Assembly (NCBI RefSeq): GCF_035582795.1
Contig: NC_134369.1
Span: forward strand, 58,280,001-58,344,000
DNA: 64,000 nucleotides
Origin: Mycteria americana
Taxonomy: Eukaryota > Chordata > Aves > Ciconiiformes > Ciconiidae
Direction: 5' to 3'
Shown here piece after piece: positions 37,701 through 64,000 of this stretch. A program made the translations under genes and the position numbers. The notes beneath the pieces were generated by a model. It saw only the letters and a program-made list of their open reading frames with translations, did no database searches and was not told the origin of the DNA. Every line of letters starts with the position of its first letter. Within the stretch, counting starts at the first letter, position 1.

Positions 37701-40700
37701 CAGTCTGAAGGATGCTTTTTGTTTGCTAATACTTTAATAAGTACTTGGTATTTAGGTTACCTGACCTCACAGGATTTGCACAAGATGCTTTTTCCTTATT
37801 TACTTTGCCACACCTAAGGACATTTTAGGTAAATAACCTGAAATGCATAGTATAAGAATGTTCTTGTTCACACCCAAAGTCAGGTTGTTTCACCAGAAGG
37901 CAGTTCTTCTTTTGTCTTCTTCTAGAGCTATTTAAAAACAAACCGATCATTCCACAGAGAAATCTTTTTCTTACATTTGAATGCCCATCCTGAAATTACT
38001 CACTTTTCAAGAAGCATTTACATTGCTCTGATGTTGGCTTGTAAATAGGTTTTCTTTGTTATCGCTATGCTTATTTACAGCTTCATTCAACATTAAATAG
38101 CATTTTGTACTCTGTAAACTTGTCTAAAAGATTAGTAAGGGTAGTTAATACATTTTTAGCTATATTCAGTCCAAAGCTATCTAACTTTCAAGACAGCAAA
38201 CTGTGCATTATTCAAAGCTAAAGTAAGTGTTTAAATAAAATGTGTGCCTAAGTTTATCCTTTTAAATAGGCAGATGCTCAGAAAAATCTAAGCAACTATT
38301 CCTTTGCCCTTGAGACTGTAGATTAGCTGCTGCCTCTGAGTAGGGACCAAAGACCACTTACAGGATTTATTCAATAGCACTCCTGGAGTGAGTGAATAAG
38401 GCAAATATTTTTTCCAGATATTGGTATATCGGTTTTATCCGAACACTGCTTTTGTGTTATGCCTTGAGTATAGAAAAGCAGTCTTCAGAGTATCATCTGC
38501 TTGCTGTATCTAGATATGACTCAGGCTACTGATGAAGAAAATGAGAGAAGAGAGGAGAATAAAAATGGTTTTGAGTCATTTTCTGGCTAAAACTACTGCA
38601 AGTATGCATGCTATTAAGTGCTATTAAATGGAAGAAAGAAAAACTTGCAGCCGTTTTACTTCCACACCCCTCTACCTTCTGAGTGTAATCATTGTGTTTA
38701 ACCTGAATTCAAGACTAAATTTAGCTGGTGTAAACAGATGTTTACCTCGTGGTTTCAGTTTATTTAACTCATCCTGTTATCCCGCAAGCGTGGGGTCGCT
38801 TACCCAGTGTGCCAGACGCCGACATACACACAGAGCAGCGGTATTTTTGTTGCACGTTTGCACACAGATGGGTGCTAGGTGGTCATTCCCCAAAGCTAGC
38901 ACGCTCTACTAAAGAGCTACTGCCTATTTGTCTTGTTACATGATGAGTAAAACCCGCCTAAATTTATGTTGGTTAGTAATTACTACTGCGTTGATCATTG
39001 GTTAGCTCTGGGTAAATGAGCATGCGTGCTCTATAGGGAAGTGATCGTGCCCCTGTACTCGGCACTGGTGAGGCCACACCTCGAATACTGTGTTCAGTTT
39101 TGGGCCCCCCACTACAAGAGGGACATTGAGGTGCTGGAGCGTGTCCAGAGAAGGGCAACGAAGCTGGTGAAGGGTCTGGAGCACAAGTCTGATGAGGAGC
39201 GGCTGAGGGAACTGGGGTTGTTTAGCCTGGAGAAAAGGAGGCTGAGGGGAGACCTTATCGCTCTCTACAACTGCCTGAAAGGAGGTTGTAGAGAGGTGGG
39301 GGTCGGTCTCTTCTCCCAGGTAACAAGTGATAGGACAAGAGGAAATGGCCTCAAGTTGTGCCAGGGGGAGGTTTAGACTGGATATTAGGAAATTTTTCTT
39401 CACCGAGAGGGTTATCAAGCATTGGAACAGGCTGCCCAGGGAAGTGGTTGAGTTGCCATCCCTGGAGGTATTTAAAGGACGTTTGGATGAGGTGCTTAGG
39501 GACGTGGTGTAGTGGTGGTCTTGGCAGTGTTAGGTTTATGGTTGGACTCGATGATCTTAAAGGCCTTTTCCAACCTATACGATTCTGTGATTCTTGCAGG
39601 CATGGGGGCCCGAGTCTTTCCAGGCTTGTATTGAGTCGGTGGTCACGATCTCCCCCTGCCGCCTTTACCTTTCCCCCAGTTACCGCAGTTTTTTCCTGAC
39701 CTCGTGTTTCTGCGGCACTCCCCCAGCCTTCGGCGCCTTCTAGGGCAGGATGTTCCTCTTTTATCAGCCTTTTAGTTCCTCTTCAAGGGCACAGTCGTTA
39801 GCAAGGCATGCGTTGTTTATACAGAAAGTATCTTGTTTCACAAGGCCTTTATGGCCCTTACATCAATCCCCCCTCGAAAACTGACATAAATTAAATAAAA
39901 ACAAAACAAAGCAAAGAAACCAAACCCAAACCAAACAAACACAAAACCCCAACACAGTTTACAGTTATTTAGAGTCAGGGCTCTCTTCTGAGTAAGAATA
40001 TTCTCCTTCCCCTCCAGTTCAAAGAACGCTCAAGAAATCATCTGCATTTGGAACAGTACTAGTTTTTGAAGTGATACAGTGTATTCCAACCATTTTGCCA
40101 AATATCTTATGGAAACAGGACCACTAGAAGACTTCAGAATAAACCTCAGAATAATACTAAACAGAATAAGGTGTTAAAGAGAGAAAAATAAAACAGTTTT
40201 ATTAAGACAATTATTTCAGTTTTCATCGTGTTCAATTCTTTGTCCTCAGTGTGCCACGTGCTCTAAACTTAATAAGCAGTTCATAGTTTTTCCTGCCAAG
40301 TTGTGAGTTTTGAAGTTCTGTCCACAGCTTCTAACGCTATTTCTTTCTCTAGGCCACCATTATTATTAGCCAAGTGCTATTTGGTAGATGCTATAAACCT
40401 TATTCTTTACAATTTTGTTCATTATTTGTAGAATAAACATCTGGAGGAAGTGAAAAGACAAGAACAAGAGTTATTGGAGGCTCAGTCCATTCCACTACGA
40501 AACTATTTAATGAAGAATGTCATGCCAACACTTATGCAAGGGATAAATGAATGCTGTAGGATCAGGCCAGATGATCCAGTTGATTTTCTGGTAAGGTGAT
40601 TACATTTTTTTCTTAAATATGTTTGAAAAAGCATAATGAAAATGTTCACGTAGACCCAAAGAATCTCTGTTAACATAAGGACTTAAATTCTTTTTCCCCA

Positions 40701-41836
40701 CTGTCATGATAACAATTAATTAACGGATAGTACCTGCAATTCTGGCAAGCAGTAATTATTGTGAAAACTAAAAACCCAGCAACTACTCTTTATGGGATCA
40801 ATTGATCTTTATATATATCAAGTAAGGGTGTAATCCAGCTTTGCTAAACAGTACCAGGACAAGAATCACTACCGGAATCCGTTTCTCTTTGGTCTGTGCA
40901 CTCTGCATGTCTTATGTAGCCTGCCAATTCTGCTGTGACATACAGGCCTGCAGAAAGGGGGACATCAACCTCCATCCTGCTTACACCCCTCTAGGCACAA
41001 CACAACACGTTACTGTAATGATGAATGAAAGTTCTTCAGTAGTTCCCTTCACAATACGCAGATAAATTAATGAGTAAATCCTATAAAACATTCAGAGAAT
41101 AATTCCAGTTGCAAAGGACCTCAGGAAGTCATCTAGTTCAACTTTCGGCTGAAAGCAGGGTCAGCATTGCATTCAGACAAGGATTCAGATGCTGTAAAGT
41201 TATTGCTGTACTGCTGTTCTTCCTGCACGTCCTAAGAAAGTTATTAACAAGCTATCACTGTTTTAATGAGAAGAAACATTTTATCAACCAATCAAAAGCT
41301 TAAAATGAAAGCATCAGTGTTGCATGCCACTTCAGGCACTAAGGAATGTTTAATTGTTTTAACCTTTTTACTTACTCATGAGTGACAACTATGTCTAGCT
41401 GTAGGAGCTTGAGGTCTTCCCTACTAACTGCGTAACTTTTAAATATCTGTACTATCGACTCTTCTGGGTCCAGAAATCAAGCCCTAGGGTACTCCCTAGG
41501 CTTTTCCATGGAGTGACAAATACTGTCATAAATAGCTCACTTCCTTCTCTTGCCCATGGTAGTAGAGATGGGGTGACTGCTACCAAGAGGGAGAATGAGG
41601 TGGATGGTATTTTGGATGGTGTTTGTGGGGAAGAGGTTTTTCTGACATACCTGCCAGAAATTACATTTTAGAGCCGTTTAATACTTTCTGTGATTTTGTT
41701 TAAAGCAATGTTATCCACTATATTTTTGTTATTTTGTGTAAAATTTAAAATTGGAGACTTGAAAATAAGTGAAACTTTGAAACTCTTCTGTTTATAGGCA
41801 GAATACCTCTTCAAGAACAGTCCTGATATCGAATGA
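13718..41836 (+). CDS. AK7: AK7 (adenylate kinase 7), complete coding region in 18 exons
   Basis: Adenylate kinase 7 interconverts ATP, AMP and ADP in motile cilia and sperm flagella. Eighteen exons join in frame to 717 codons plus TGA; human AK7 is about 723. Order of parts: a short N-terminus, an acidic run at residues 41-49, a Rossmann-like region through about residue 350 (for example [20 protein letters not shown]), then the kinase domain with P-loop GPPGAGKS at residues 364-371 and the [10 protein letters not shown] motif from exon 13. Acidic inserts lie at 415-424 and 493-498. A charged coiled coil in exon 16 leads to a C-terminal DPY-30-type motif ([20 protein letters not shown], from about 672), a dimerisation module that docks to AKAP-like helices. 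All introns are GT-AG. The start lies in a CpG island with a ciliary X-box candidate. Nothing suggests it is damaged. Confidence 0.96.
13796..14442 (+). other. AK7: AK7 intron 1
   Basis: Starts in the CpG island and turns ordinary after about 14000. Antisense open frames here reflect GC content only. Confidence 0.85.
14443..14625 (+). CDS. AK7: AK7 coding exon 2
   Basis: 61 codons beginning [13 protein letters not shown], then six consecutive Glu in an acidic run, then [15 protein letters not shown]. Acceptor TTGCAG, donor GTAAGT. Confidence 0.95.
14626..15762 (+). other. AK7: AK7 intron 2
   Basis: AT-rich intron with a long T-rich tract before the acceptor. No repeat is recognised. Confidence 0.85.
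15763..15871 (+). CDS. AK7: AK7 coding exon 3
   Basis: Reads [20 protein letters not shown] and on to EEATWAAS. Donor GTTAGT after one base of the next codon. Confidence 0.95.
15872..16905 (+). other. AK7: AK7 intron 3
   Basis: AT-rich intron. It holds a near-perfect direct repeat of about 24 bases (TAATGAAATTATCTGGGATT core), copies at about 15923-15946 and 15956-15979. Confidence 0.8.
16906..17000 (+). CDS. AK7: AK7 coding exon 4
   Basis: Reads [20 protein letters not shown] then [12 protein letters not shown]. Acceptor AACAG, donor GTAAGT, ending in phase 0. Confidence 0.95.
17001..17804 (+). other. AK7: AK7 intron 4
   Basis: AT-rich intron with a hairpin at 17745-17784, 20 bases before the exon 5 acceptor. 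The exon 4 frame stays open for about 270 bases into the intron, which I take as chance. Confidence 0.85.
17745..17784. repeat. Inverted repeat beside the AK7 exon 5 acceptor
   Basis: CTGTTTTATATATGTCTC at 17745-17762 pairs with GAGACATATATAACAG at 17769-17784, with a 6-base loop and two unpaired T. It ends 20 bases before exon 5, so it may enclose or mask the branch point. Confidence 0.7.
17805..17915 (+). CDS. AK7: AK7 coding exon 5
   Basis: 37 codons, [20 protein letters not shown] and on to LKLGKT. Donor GTATGT. Confidence 0.96.
17916..21692 (+). other. AK7: AK7 intron 5
   Basis: 3.8 kb, the longest AK7 intron. A patch near 19290-19960 is more GC-rich than its surroundings, but I recognise no element or exon in it. 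Confidence 0.8.
21693..21776 (+). CDS. AK7: AK7 coding exon 6
   Basis: 28 codons, [20 protein letters not shown] then GVLHYFFK. Donor GTAGAC. Confidence 0.95.
21777..22357 (+). other. AK7: AK7 intron 6
   Basis: AT-rich intron with several T runs. Nothing else is seen. Confidence 0.85.
22358..22446 (+). CDS. AK7: AK7 coding exon 7
   Basis: Reads [20 protein letters not shown] then PTIHVLDLA. Ends in phase 2 at GTAAGT. Confidence 0.95.
22447..22964 (+). other. AK7: AK7 intron 7
   Basis: Plain intron. Nothing recognised. Confidence 0.85.
22965..23055 (+). CDS. AK7: AK7 coding exon 8
   Basis: Reads [20 protein letters not shown] then [10 protein letters not shown]. Donor GTAAGA, phase 0. Confidence 0.95.
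23056..25764 (+). other. AK7: AK7 intron 8
   Basis: Contains a degraded old LINE at about 23500-24910, described separately. The rest is plain intron. Confidence 0.85.
23500..24910 (+). mobile_element. Degraded CR1/L2-like LINE fragment
   Basis: Translated pieces in shifting plus-strand frames resemble CR1-clade LINE protein in the right order. An endonuclease end with [13 protein letters not shown] (compare the usual SDH motif) is near 23655-23700. A stretch recalling W-x-VINVMPI-x-KK and then NYKP-ICLIP is near 24450-24540. [17 protein letters not shown], recalling the reverse transcriptase YLDFxKAFDxVxHxxLL, is at about 24757-24815. Many stops and frame changes show it is old. Limits are approximate; whether CR1 or L2 is unsure. 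Confidence 0.72.
25765..25842 (+). CDS. AK7: AK7 coding exon 9
   Basis: 26 codons, [20 protein letters not shown] then LSKELT. Donor GTTAGT. Confidence 0.95.
25843..26572 (+). other. AK7: AK7 intron 9
   Basis: Plain AT-rich intron. Nothing recognised. Confidence 0.85.
26573..26722 (+). CDS. AK7: AK7 coding exon 10
   Basis: 50 codons, [20 protein letters not shown] and on to [10 protein letters not shown]. Donor GTAATG. Confidence 0.95.
26723..28216 (+). other. AK7: AK7 intron 10
   Basis: Plain AT-rich intron. It holds a small direct repeat, two copies of GATTGTGATGGATCT at about 27736-27770. Confidence 0.8.
28217..28345 (+). CDS. AK7: AK7 coding exon 11 (P-loop)
   Basis: 43 codons beginning [20 protein letters not shown], the nucleotide-binding P-loop of the kinase domain, then [13 protein letters not shown]. 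Donor GTGTGT. Confidence 0.96.
28346..28646 (+). other. AK7: AK7 intron 11
   Basis: 301-base intron. Nothing recognised. Confidence 0.85.
28647..28788 (+). CDS. AK7: AK7 coding exon 12
   Basis: Begins [12 protein letters not shown], then an acidic run [12 protein letters not shown], then [14 protein letters not shown]. Ends in phase 1 at GTAGGA. The acidic run sits as an insertion within the kinase domain. Confidence 0.95.
28789..30283 (+). other. AK7: AK7 intron 12
   Basis: Very AT-rich intron. Nothing recognised. Confidence 0.85.
30284..30412 (+). CDS. AK7: AK7 coding exon 13
   Basis: Reads [20 protein letters not shown] then [25 protein letters not shown] is the conserved adenylate kinase motif. 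Donor GTAAGT. Confidence 0.96.
30413..31497 (+). other. AK7: AK7 intron 13
   Basis: Plain intron with a 24-base tandem step at about 30849-30891, seen as two copies of TCTGCAACATACAAATTA. Confidence 0.8.
31498..31566 (+). CDS. AK7: AK7 coding exon 14
   Basis: Short exon reading [20 protein letters not shown] then ITP, with another Glu run. Donor GTAAGT. Confidence 0.93.
31567..33499 (+). other. AK7: AK7 intron 14
   Basis: Holds a G/T-rich low-complexity tract at about 32515-32592 that ends in a G- and A-rich stretch. No element is recognised. Confidence 0.8.
33500..33697 (+). CDS. AK7: AK7 coding exon 15
   Basis: Reads [36 protein letters not shown] and on to [12 protein letters not shown]. 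Part of the LID and core region of the kinase domain. Donor GTATGA. Confidence 0.96.
34321..34336. repeat. Poly-G run
   Basis: Sixteen consecutive G, followed by a purine-rich stretch, on the sense strand of AK7 intron 15. Long G runs can form quadruplexes and are prone to length error in assembly. Confidence 0.9.
35270..35385 (+). mobile_element. MIR-like SINE remnant
   Basis: The order of a 'gactcactgc...gcaagtcagtt' stretch, then TTTTTCTCATTTGCAAATTG and GGGGATGGTGACA, follows the MIR core and its 3' part. It is diverged, so the limits and family are tentative. Confidence 0.5.
36945..37165 (+). CDS. AK7: AK7 coding exon 16
   Basis: Reads [20 protein letters not shown], then [13 protein letters not shown], then a charged coiled coil rich in Glu, Lys and Ala ending WEEW. 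The acceptor CATTTAAAAG is weak in pyrimidines but the frame and homology fix it. Donor GTAGGT. Confidence 0.95.
38775..39886 (-). mobile_element. LTR-like element on the minus strand, interrupted by a CR1
   Basis: The two flanks of the CR1 (about 38775-39031 and 39595-39886) read on the minus strand like one retroviral LTR of about 550 bases. It opens TGTCAGTTTTCGAGGGGGGA and closes with CGACCCCACGCTTGCGGGAT followed by AACA. A GC-rich middle and a CTGTGTGTATGTCGG stretch near the end fit avian ERV LTRs as I remember them. No internal retroviral gene is seen, so it would be a solo LTR. I could not find a matching target-site duplication. A fossil, older than the CR1 inside it. Family not assigned. 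Confidence 0.5.
39032..39594 (+). mobile_element. CR1 LINE, 5'-truncated 3' end
   Basis: Chicken-repeat-1 non-LTR retrotransposon. It encodes the end of the reverse transcriptase protein: [20 protein letters not shown], then [34 protein letters not shown] and, after one frame change near 39330-39370, [20 protein letters not shown] and [17 protein letters not shown]. The 3' end carries the CR1 signature tandem ATTCTGTG/ATTCT at about 39582-39594. The frame change and severe 5' truncation make it dead on arrival. It is well conserved, so fairly young among CR1 copies. It lies inside an LTR-like element. Confidence 0.93.
39887..39955. repeat. A-rich CAAA-type low-complexity tract
   Basis: About 70 bases of A with scattered C, abutting the outer edge of the LTR-like element. 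It may be an older insertion target or an unrelated poly-A remnant. Confidence 0.6.
40432..40590 (+). CDS. AK7: AK7 coding exon 17 (DPY-30 motif)
   Basis: 53 codons. [20 protein letters not shown] continues the coiled coil, then [20 protein letters not shown] gives the first helix of the DPY-30 motif and DDPVDFL opens the second. Donor GTAAGG. Confidence 0.96.
40591..41797 (+). other. AK7: AK7 intron 17
   Basis: Holds a CR1 3'-end remnant on the minus strand at about 41088-41235; otherwise plain. Confidence 0.85.
41088..41235 (-). mobile_element. CR1 3'-end remnant
   Basis: The plus strand reads as a CR1 tail in reverse: 'attcagagaataattccagtt', then AAAGGACCTCAGGAAGTCAT and CTAGTTCAAC, then GAAAGCAGGGTCAGC. 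This is the familiar reverse complement of the CR1 3' region. More diverged than the copy at 39032-39594, so older. Confidence 0.68.
41798..41836 (+). CDS. AK7: AK7 coding exon 18 (stop)
   Basis: Twelve codons [12 protein letters not shown] then TGA. Completes the DPY-30 motif. Acceptor TTTATAG. Confidence 0.95.
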   Translation, partial: AEYLFKNSPDIE

Positions 41837-41906
41837 GATAAACATTAAATCCTAACAGCTGTCGAAATTGTGAAGTAGAAAGGGAGAACATTCCTAATGC
41901 ATTTTA

Positions 41907-41912
41907 AATAAA
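41907..41912 (+). terminator. AK7: AK7 polyadenylation signal (AATAAA)
   Basis: Hexamer 70 bases after the AK7 stop, giving a short 3' UTR. T- and GT-rich sequence follows. Confidence 0.7.
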
Positions 41913-42217
41913 AATACTTAGTTTCTGAAATTATTTTTGTTCAGGTTTATCATGTAATCTCCATTTTTATTTCTTATACTTTGTTACTATGTTGTATTGG
42001 GTTTTTAATATTCCTTCTACAAAAGTACCATTTACTGCACATATTAATACTTTTACGCATATGTATTTCATATGTCTATTTGAAACTGTGAACCATAAGA
42101 ATCTGTTCTCTCTCCAAAATTTTCTTCCTGGATTTTTTCAGTTACACATTCTATTTAAGCAATATATTCTTGTCCTGATCCATAGTGGATGTAGGCAGCT
42201 AGCCTGAGGAAAAAATT

Positions 42218-42221
<4 letters not shown>

Positions 42222-42248
<27 letters not shown>
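42222..42248. repeat. Poly-A run
   Basis: About 27 consecutive A, about 385 bases after the AK7 stop. It may be a retroposon tail, though no body is recognised upstream. Confidence 0.8.
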
Positions 42249-42253
<5 letters not shown>

Positions 42254-42834
42254 TTTCACTGAAAATGGAAATAAATAGAAGCAGCAAGCTTTCTTTTTTC
42301 CCCTTCCAGCTACCAACAGGCAAAAAGCCACACAACATAGTCTTCTTGTGCTGCACTGAAGACTGACTGGATAAACAGTTTCCCAGTGTAGCTATATCAT
42401 AAAACCTGGGATTTTATTTGATATCAAACAAATGGGTGTAGTTCTCATTTAATTCTCTTCATCATTCAATATTTGATACATGTTCTTTATAAGTTCTTGA
42501 AGAACCTAGACTTTTCAGCATGTGGCTGTCATTCCTTTTTTTACTCACTTCATATACCTCTCACAGAAAGTGTCAATATCTATGCTGACTGAGCTGAAAC
42601 TGAGAGCATATTTGGTGTAAAACAAATACAGGATTTTGTCAAAACAGAAAGCAAGGACTGTTCGGGACAAGGAGGGAAAAAAAGGAAGAACTGAAAGAAT
42701 GGTGATATAGAAACATTTTACACTTATATTATCTATTATTTTTAGTATTAGAATTTTAGATGTATTAATGCTCAATGTTCTTATTCAGATATATTAATAT
42801 TTTTTATAGAGGAATAGTCTTATTTCATCTGTTT

Positions 42835-42915
42835 TCACACAGTCACACTGCCAAGTCAATGATGATAGCCAGGAACAGAGTTCAGAACCATCACCTCCTG
42901 CTCTAGAGAAACAGA
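42835..42915 (-). mobile_element. MIR-like SINE remnant
   Basis: The plus strand CACAGTCACACTGCCAAGTC, then a GATAGCCAGGAACAGAGTTC-like stretch and CCTCCTGCTCTAGAG, follows the reverse complement of the amniote MIR core (GTCACACAGC, AAGTCAGTGGCAGAGCC). Diverged and short. Confidence 0.52.
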
Positions 42916-43522
42916 TTTCTTTGGGATCTAAATGTCCTTTATGCTGCCAGTCCAAGTTACCATTTATCATGTGAGGCAGTTGAAGATGAAATAATCGGTA
43001 ATTTTAGAGAAATTTTTAGTTTGAGTCCTATTTTTCAGAGTAAAGATGAAAATAGAACACTAAAAAAGGAGATAAAACAGCGTTTTTTTTGTGTAGAGTT
43101 GCTGCACTACCTTTACTTTCTAATAAAGTTTTGAGCTGATCTGTAATGAGTGTGATTTTTTTTTTCTGTAAAATTTTCTGAAATTTATGCAGTCTATTAC
43201 AGGCAGAGCTTCAAAAACACATATTAGAAAAGGATCCCTTTGCTCTGTGTGGGGCTTAAAAAAGAAAACAGGCCCGATGCAGGTAGGTACGAAGAAAAGA
43301 CACTCGCAGAGCTAGCTTTGAACTGAAAGCCTTCCTTTTCCAGAGGAACAGCGCGGGGCCCCAAGCGGGTTGCGCTCGGCCCGTGTGAGCCGGTTACAAA
43401 CCCCGCCGTGCCTTCCCCGGGGCTGCCGCGGCGCCCTCCATCCCCCAAGCGGGGGGCAGCGCCGGCCACGGCCGCCCCGCTCCCCGGCGACTCCCCGCAC
43501 CTAGCCCGCCGGCCGCTTGTCC

Positions 43523-43546
43523 GGGGCCGGGGCCGGGGCCGGGGCC
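43523..43546 (+). repeat. (GGGGCC)4 hexanucleotide repeat
   Basis: Four perfect tandem GGGGCC units, about 770 bases before the PAPOLA ATG. The same unit as in the human C9orf72 expansion; four G4 blocks suffice for one G-quadruplex. Confidence 0.95.
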
Positions 43547-43906
43547 ACCAGCCGGCGGCGGGAGCAGCCCGGGGCGGGCCGATCTCTGGACCCTTTGGGC
43601 GGCTGGGGGGGTAACGCGAGGGCGGTCCCGCCGCGTTTGTTTCCATGGCAATGGAACTCCGCGCTTTCCCTCGCTCGGAAGCCCCCGGTGCCCCGGCACA
43701 CCGTCAGTTGCGCCGAGCCCTTCCCGACGGCGCCGGGCCACGGCCCCTCCCCGGCCGGCTCAGCTCCGCCGCCCCTGCCGGGACGCCCCGGTCGCCTCCG
43801 GCCTCGCCCGGCGTGAACCCGGCAGCGCCGGAGCTGGGCGCCGCGCGCACGCGCCGCCTCGCAGCCGTTAGCGCTTTGTTTTCAAACTCCGGCTCGCTCC
43901 TCCAGA

Positions 43907-43926
43907 ACTATAGTCCCCAGGATGCC
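43907..43926 (+). promoter_or_regulatory. ZNF143/THAP11-type promoter site
   Basis: ACTATAGTCCCCAGGATGCC closely follows the ZNF143 consensus ACTACAATTCCCAGCATGCC, which is typical of CpG-island housekeeping promoters and lies near start sites. Confidence 0.7.
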
Positions 43927-43948
43927 CTTCGGTCTCGCGGCCGCCTGA

Positions 43949-43956
43949 GCATGCGC
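43949..43956. promoter_or_regulatory. NRF1-like half site
   Basis: GCATGCGC followed by GGGC, 23 bases after the ZNF143-type site. It matches the core of the NRF1 motif (GCGCATGCGC) except at the left end. Confidence 0.4.
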
Positions 43957-44051
43957 GGGCGAGCTAGCGTGCGCGGCGTGCGGGGGTGGCCGCGCCGCTG
44001 CGTCAGGCCCCCCCCCGGTCTAGAACGTTGCTGTGGTAGCGCCTGGGCGCC

Positions 44052-44084
44052 ATGTTAGAAGGCCGGAGGGGAAGAGGAAAGTGA
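44052..44084 (+). other. PAPOLA uORF 1
   Basis: ATG in moderate context (CGCCATGT) followed by ten codons MLEGRRGRGK and TGA, in the presumed 5' UTR. Confidence 0.45.
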
Positions 44085-44150
44085 AGCGGCGGCGGCCGGG
44101 CCTAGCGAACGGCTTTCTCCTCCCTCTACGGCCTGACCCCGGCCTGTACC

Positions 44151-44186
44151 ATGGTCACGATTCCCGCTTCCTGGCGGGACGAGTGA
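44151..44186 (+). other. PAPOLA uORF 2 with strong Kozak context
   Basis: ACCATGG, a strong start context, opens MVTIPASWRDE then TGA, 124 bases before the PAPOLA ATG. If transcribed it should capture many scanning ribosomes, leaving PAPOLA to reinitiation or leaky scanning. Confidence 0.5.
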
Positions 44187-44215
44187 CCGGTCCGGAGGCG
44201 GCAGTGGTGGGGGAG

Positions 44216-44297
44216 GACGAAGAAGAAGAGGAGGAGGGAGAAGGGGACGACGCGGTGGTGGTGGTGGTGGCGGCGGCGGCGGAGGAGGAGGAGGAGG
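44216..44297 (+). repeat. Triplet-repeat-rich PAPOLA leader
   Basis: A GAA/GAG run, then GGTGGT and GGC units, then GGA units, directly before the start codon at 44311. G-rich on the sense strand, so the leader RNA may form quadruplexes. Confidence 0.85.
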
Positions 44298-44310
44298 GGC
44301 CGGAGAGACG

Positions 44311-64000
<19,690 letters not shown>

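Larger units (their letters stand above)
37166..40431 (+). other. AK7: AK7 intron 16
   Basis: Contains the LTR-like element interrupted by a CR1 copy (about 38775-39886) and an A-rich tract at 39887-39955. The remainder is plain intron. Confidence 0.85.
41837..43330. other. AK7-PAPOLA intergenic region
   Basis: AK7 3' UTR, then AT-rich sequence with a 27-base A run at 42222-42248 and a MIR-like remnant near 42835-42915. No gene is recognised before the PAPOLA CpG island. Confidence 0.75.

Noticed and set aside
43637-43650. GTTTCCATGGCAAT as an RFX X-box near PAPOLA
   Set aside because: It has a mismatch in each half-site and PAPOLA has no ciliary role, so chance is more likely.

Overview
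The window is vertebrate nuclear DNA, almost certainly from a bird. It has AT-rich introns, GT-AG splice sites, CpG-island promoters, CR1-family LINE copies (one with a well-preserved 3' end at 39032-39594), and an LTR-like piece of a kind I associate with avian retroviral elements. I recognise four protein-coding genes from their translated exons: ATG2B, GSKIP, AK7 and PAPOLA. As I recall, this is also the gene order on human chromosome 14q32.

Layout. From 1 to 8014 on the minus strand are the first four coding exons of ATG2B; the rest of the gene lies beyond the left edge. Around 7.8-9.2 kb a CpG island is shared head to head with GSKIP on the plus strand, whose two coding exons (9893-10150 and 10778-10939) give a complete 139-residue protein. 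From 13718 to 41836 lies the whole of AK7 on the plus strand: 18 coding exons that join in frame into 717 codons plus a stop, close to the 723 residues I recall for human AK7. A third CpG island (about 43.3-45.1 kb) is the PAPOLA promoter. PAPOLA exon 1 holds only 8 coding bases, intron 1 is 10.7 kb, and coding exons 2-7 bring the reading to about residue 201, including all three catalytic aspartates, before the right edge.

The gene products do not form one pathway. ATG2B moves lipid to the growing autophagosome membrane. GSKIP scaffolds PKA and GSK3-beta. AK7 is an adenylate kinase of motile cilia with a C-terminal DPY-30 dimerisation motif. PAPOLA is the main nuclear poly(A) polymerase. Their grouping is conserved synteny rather than an operon.

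Repeats are sparse: a degraded old LINE in AK7 intron 8, an LTR-like element interrupted by a CR1 in intron 16, a CR1 tail in intron 17, MIR-like SINE remnants, mononucleotide runs and G/T-rich low-complexity tracts.

I found no evidence of a new biological system. The points most worth checking are regulatory: a candidate RFX X-box just upstream of AK7, a ZNF143-type site, a (GGGGCC)4 tract and two uORFs at PAPOLA, two uORFs in the presumed ATG2B leader, a GSKIP splice junction one base before the start codon, and several hairpins, one of them abutting an AK7 splice acceptor.
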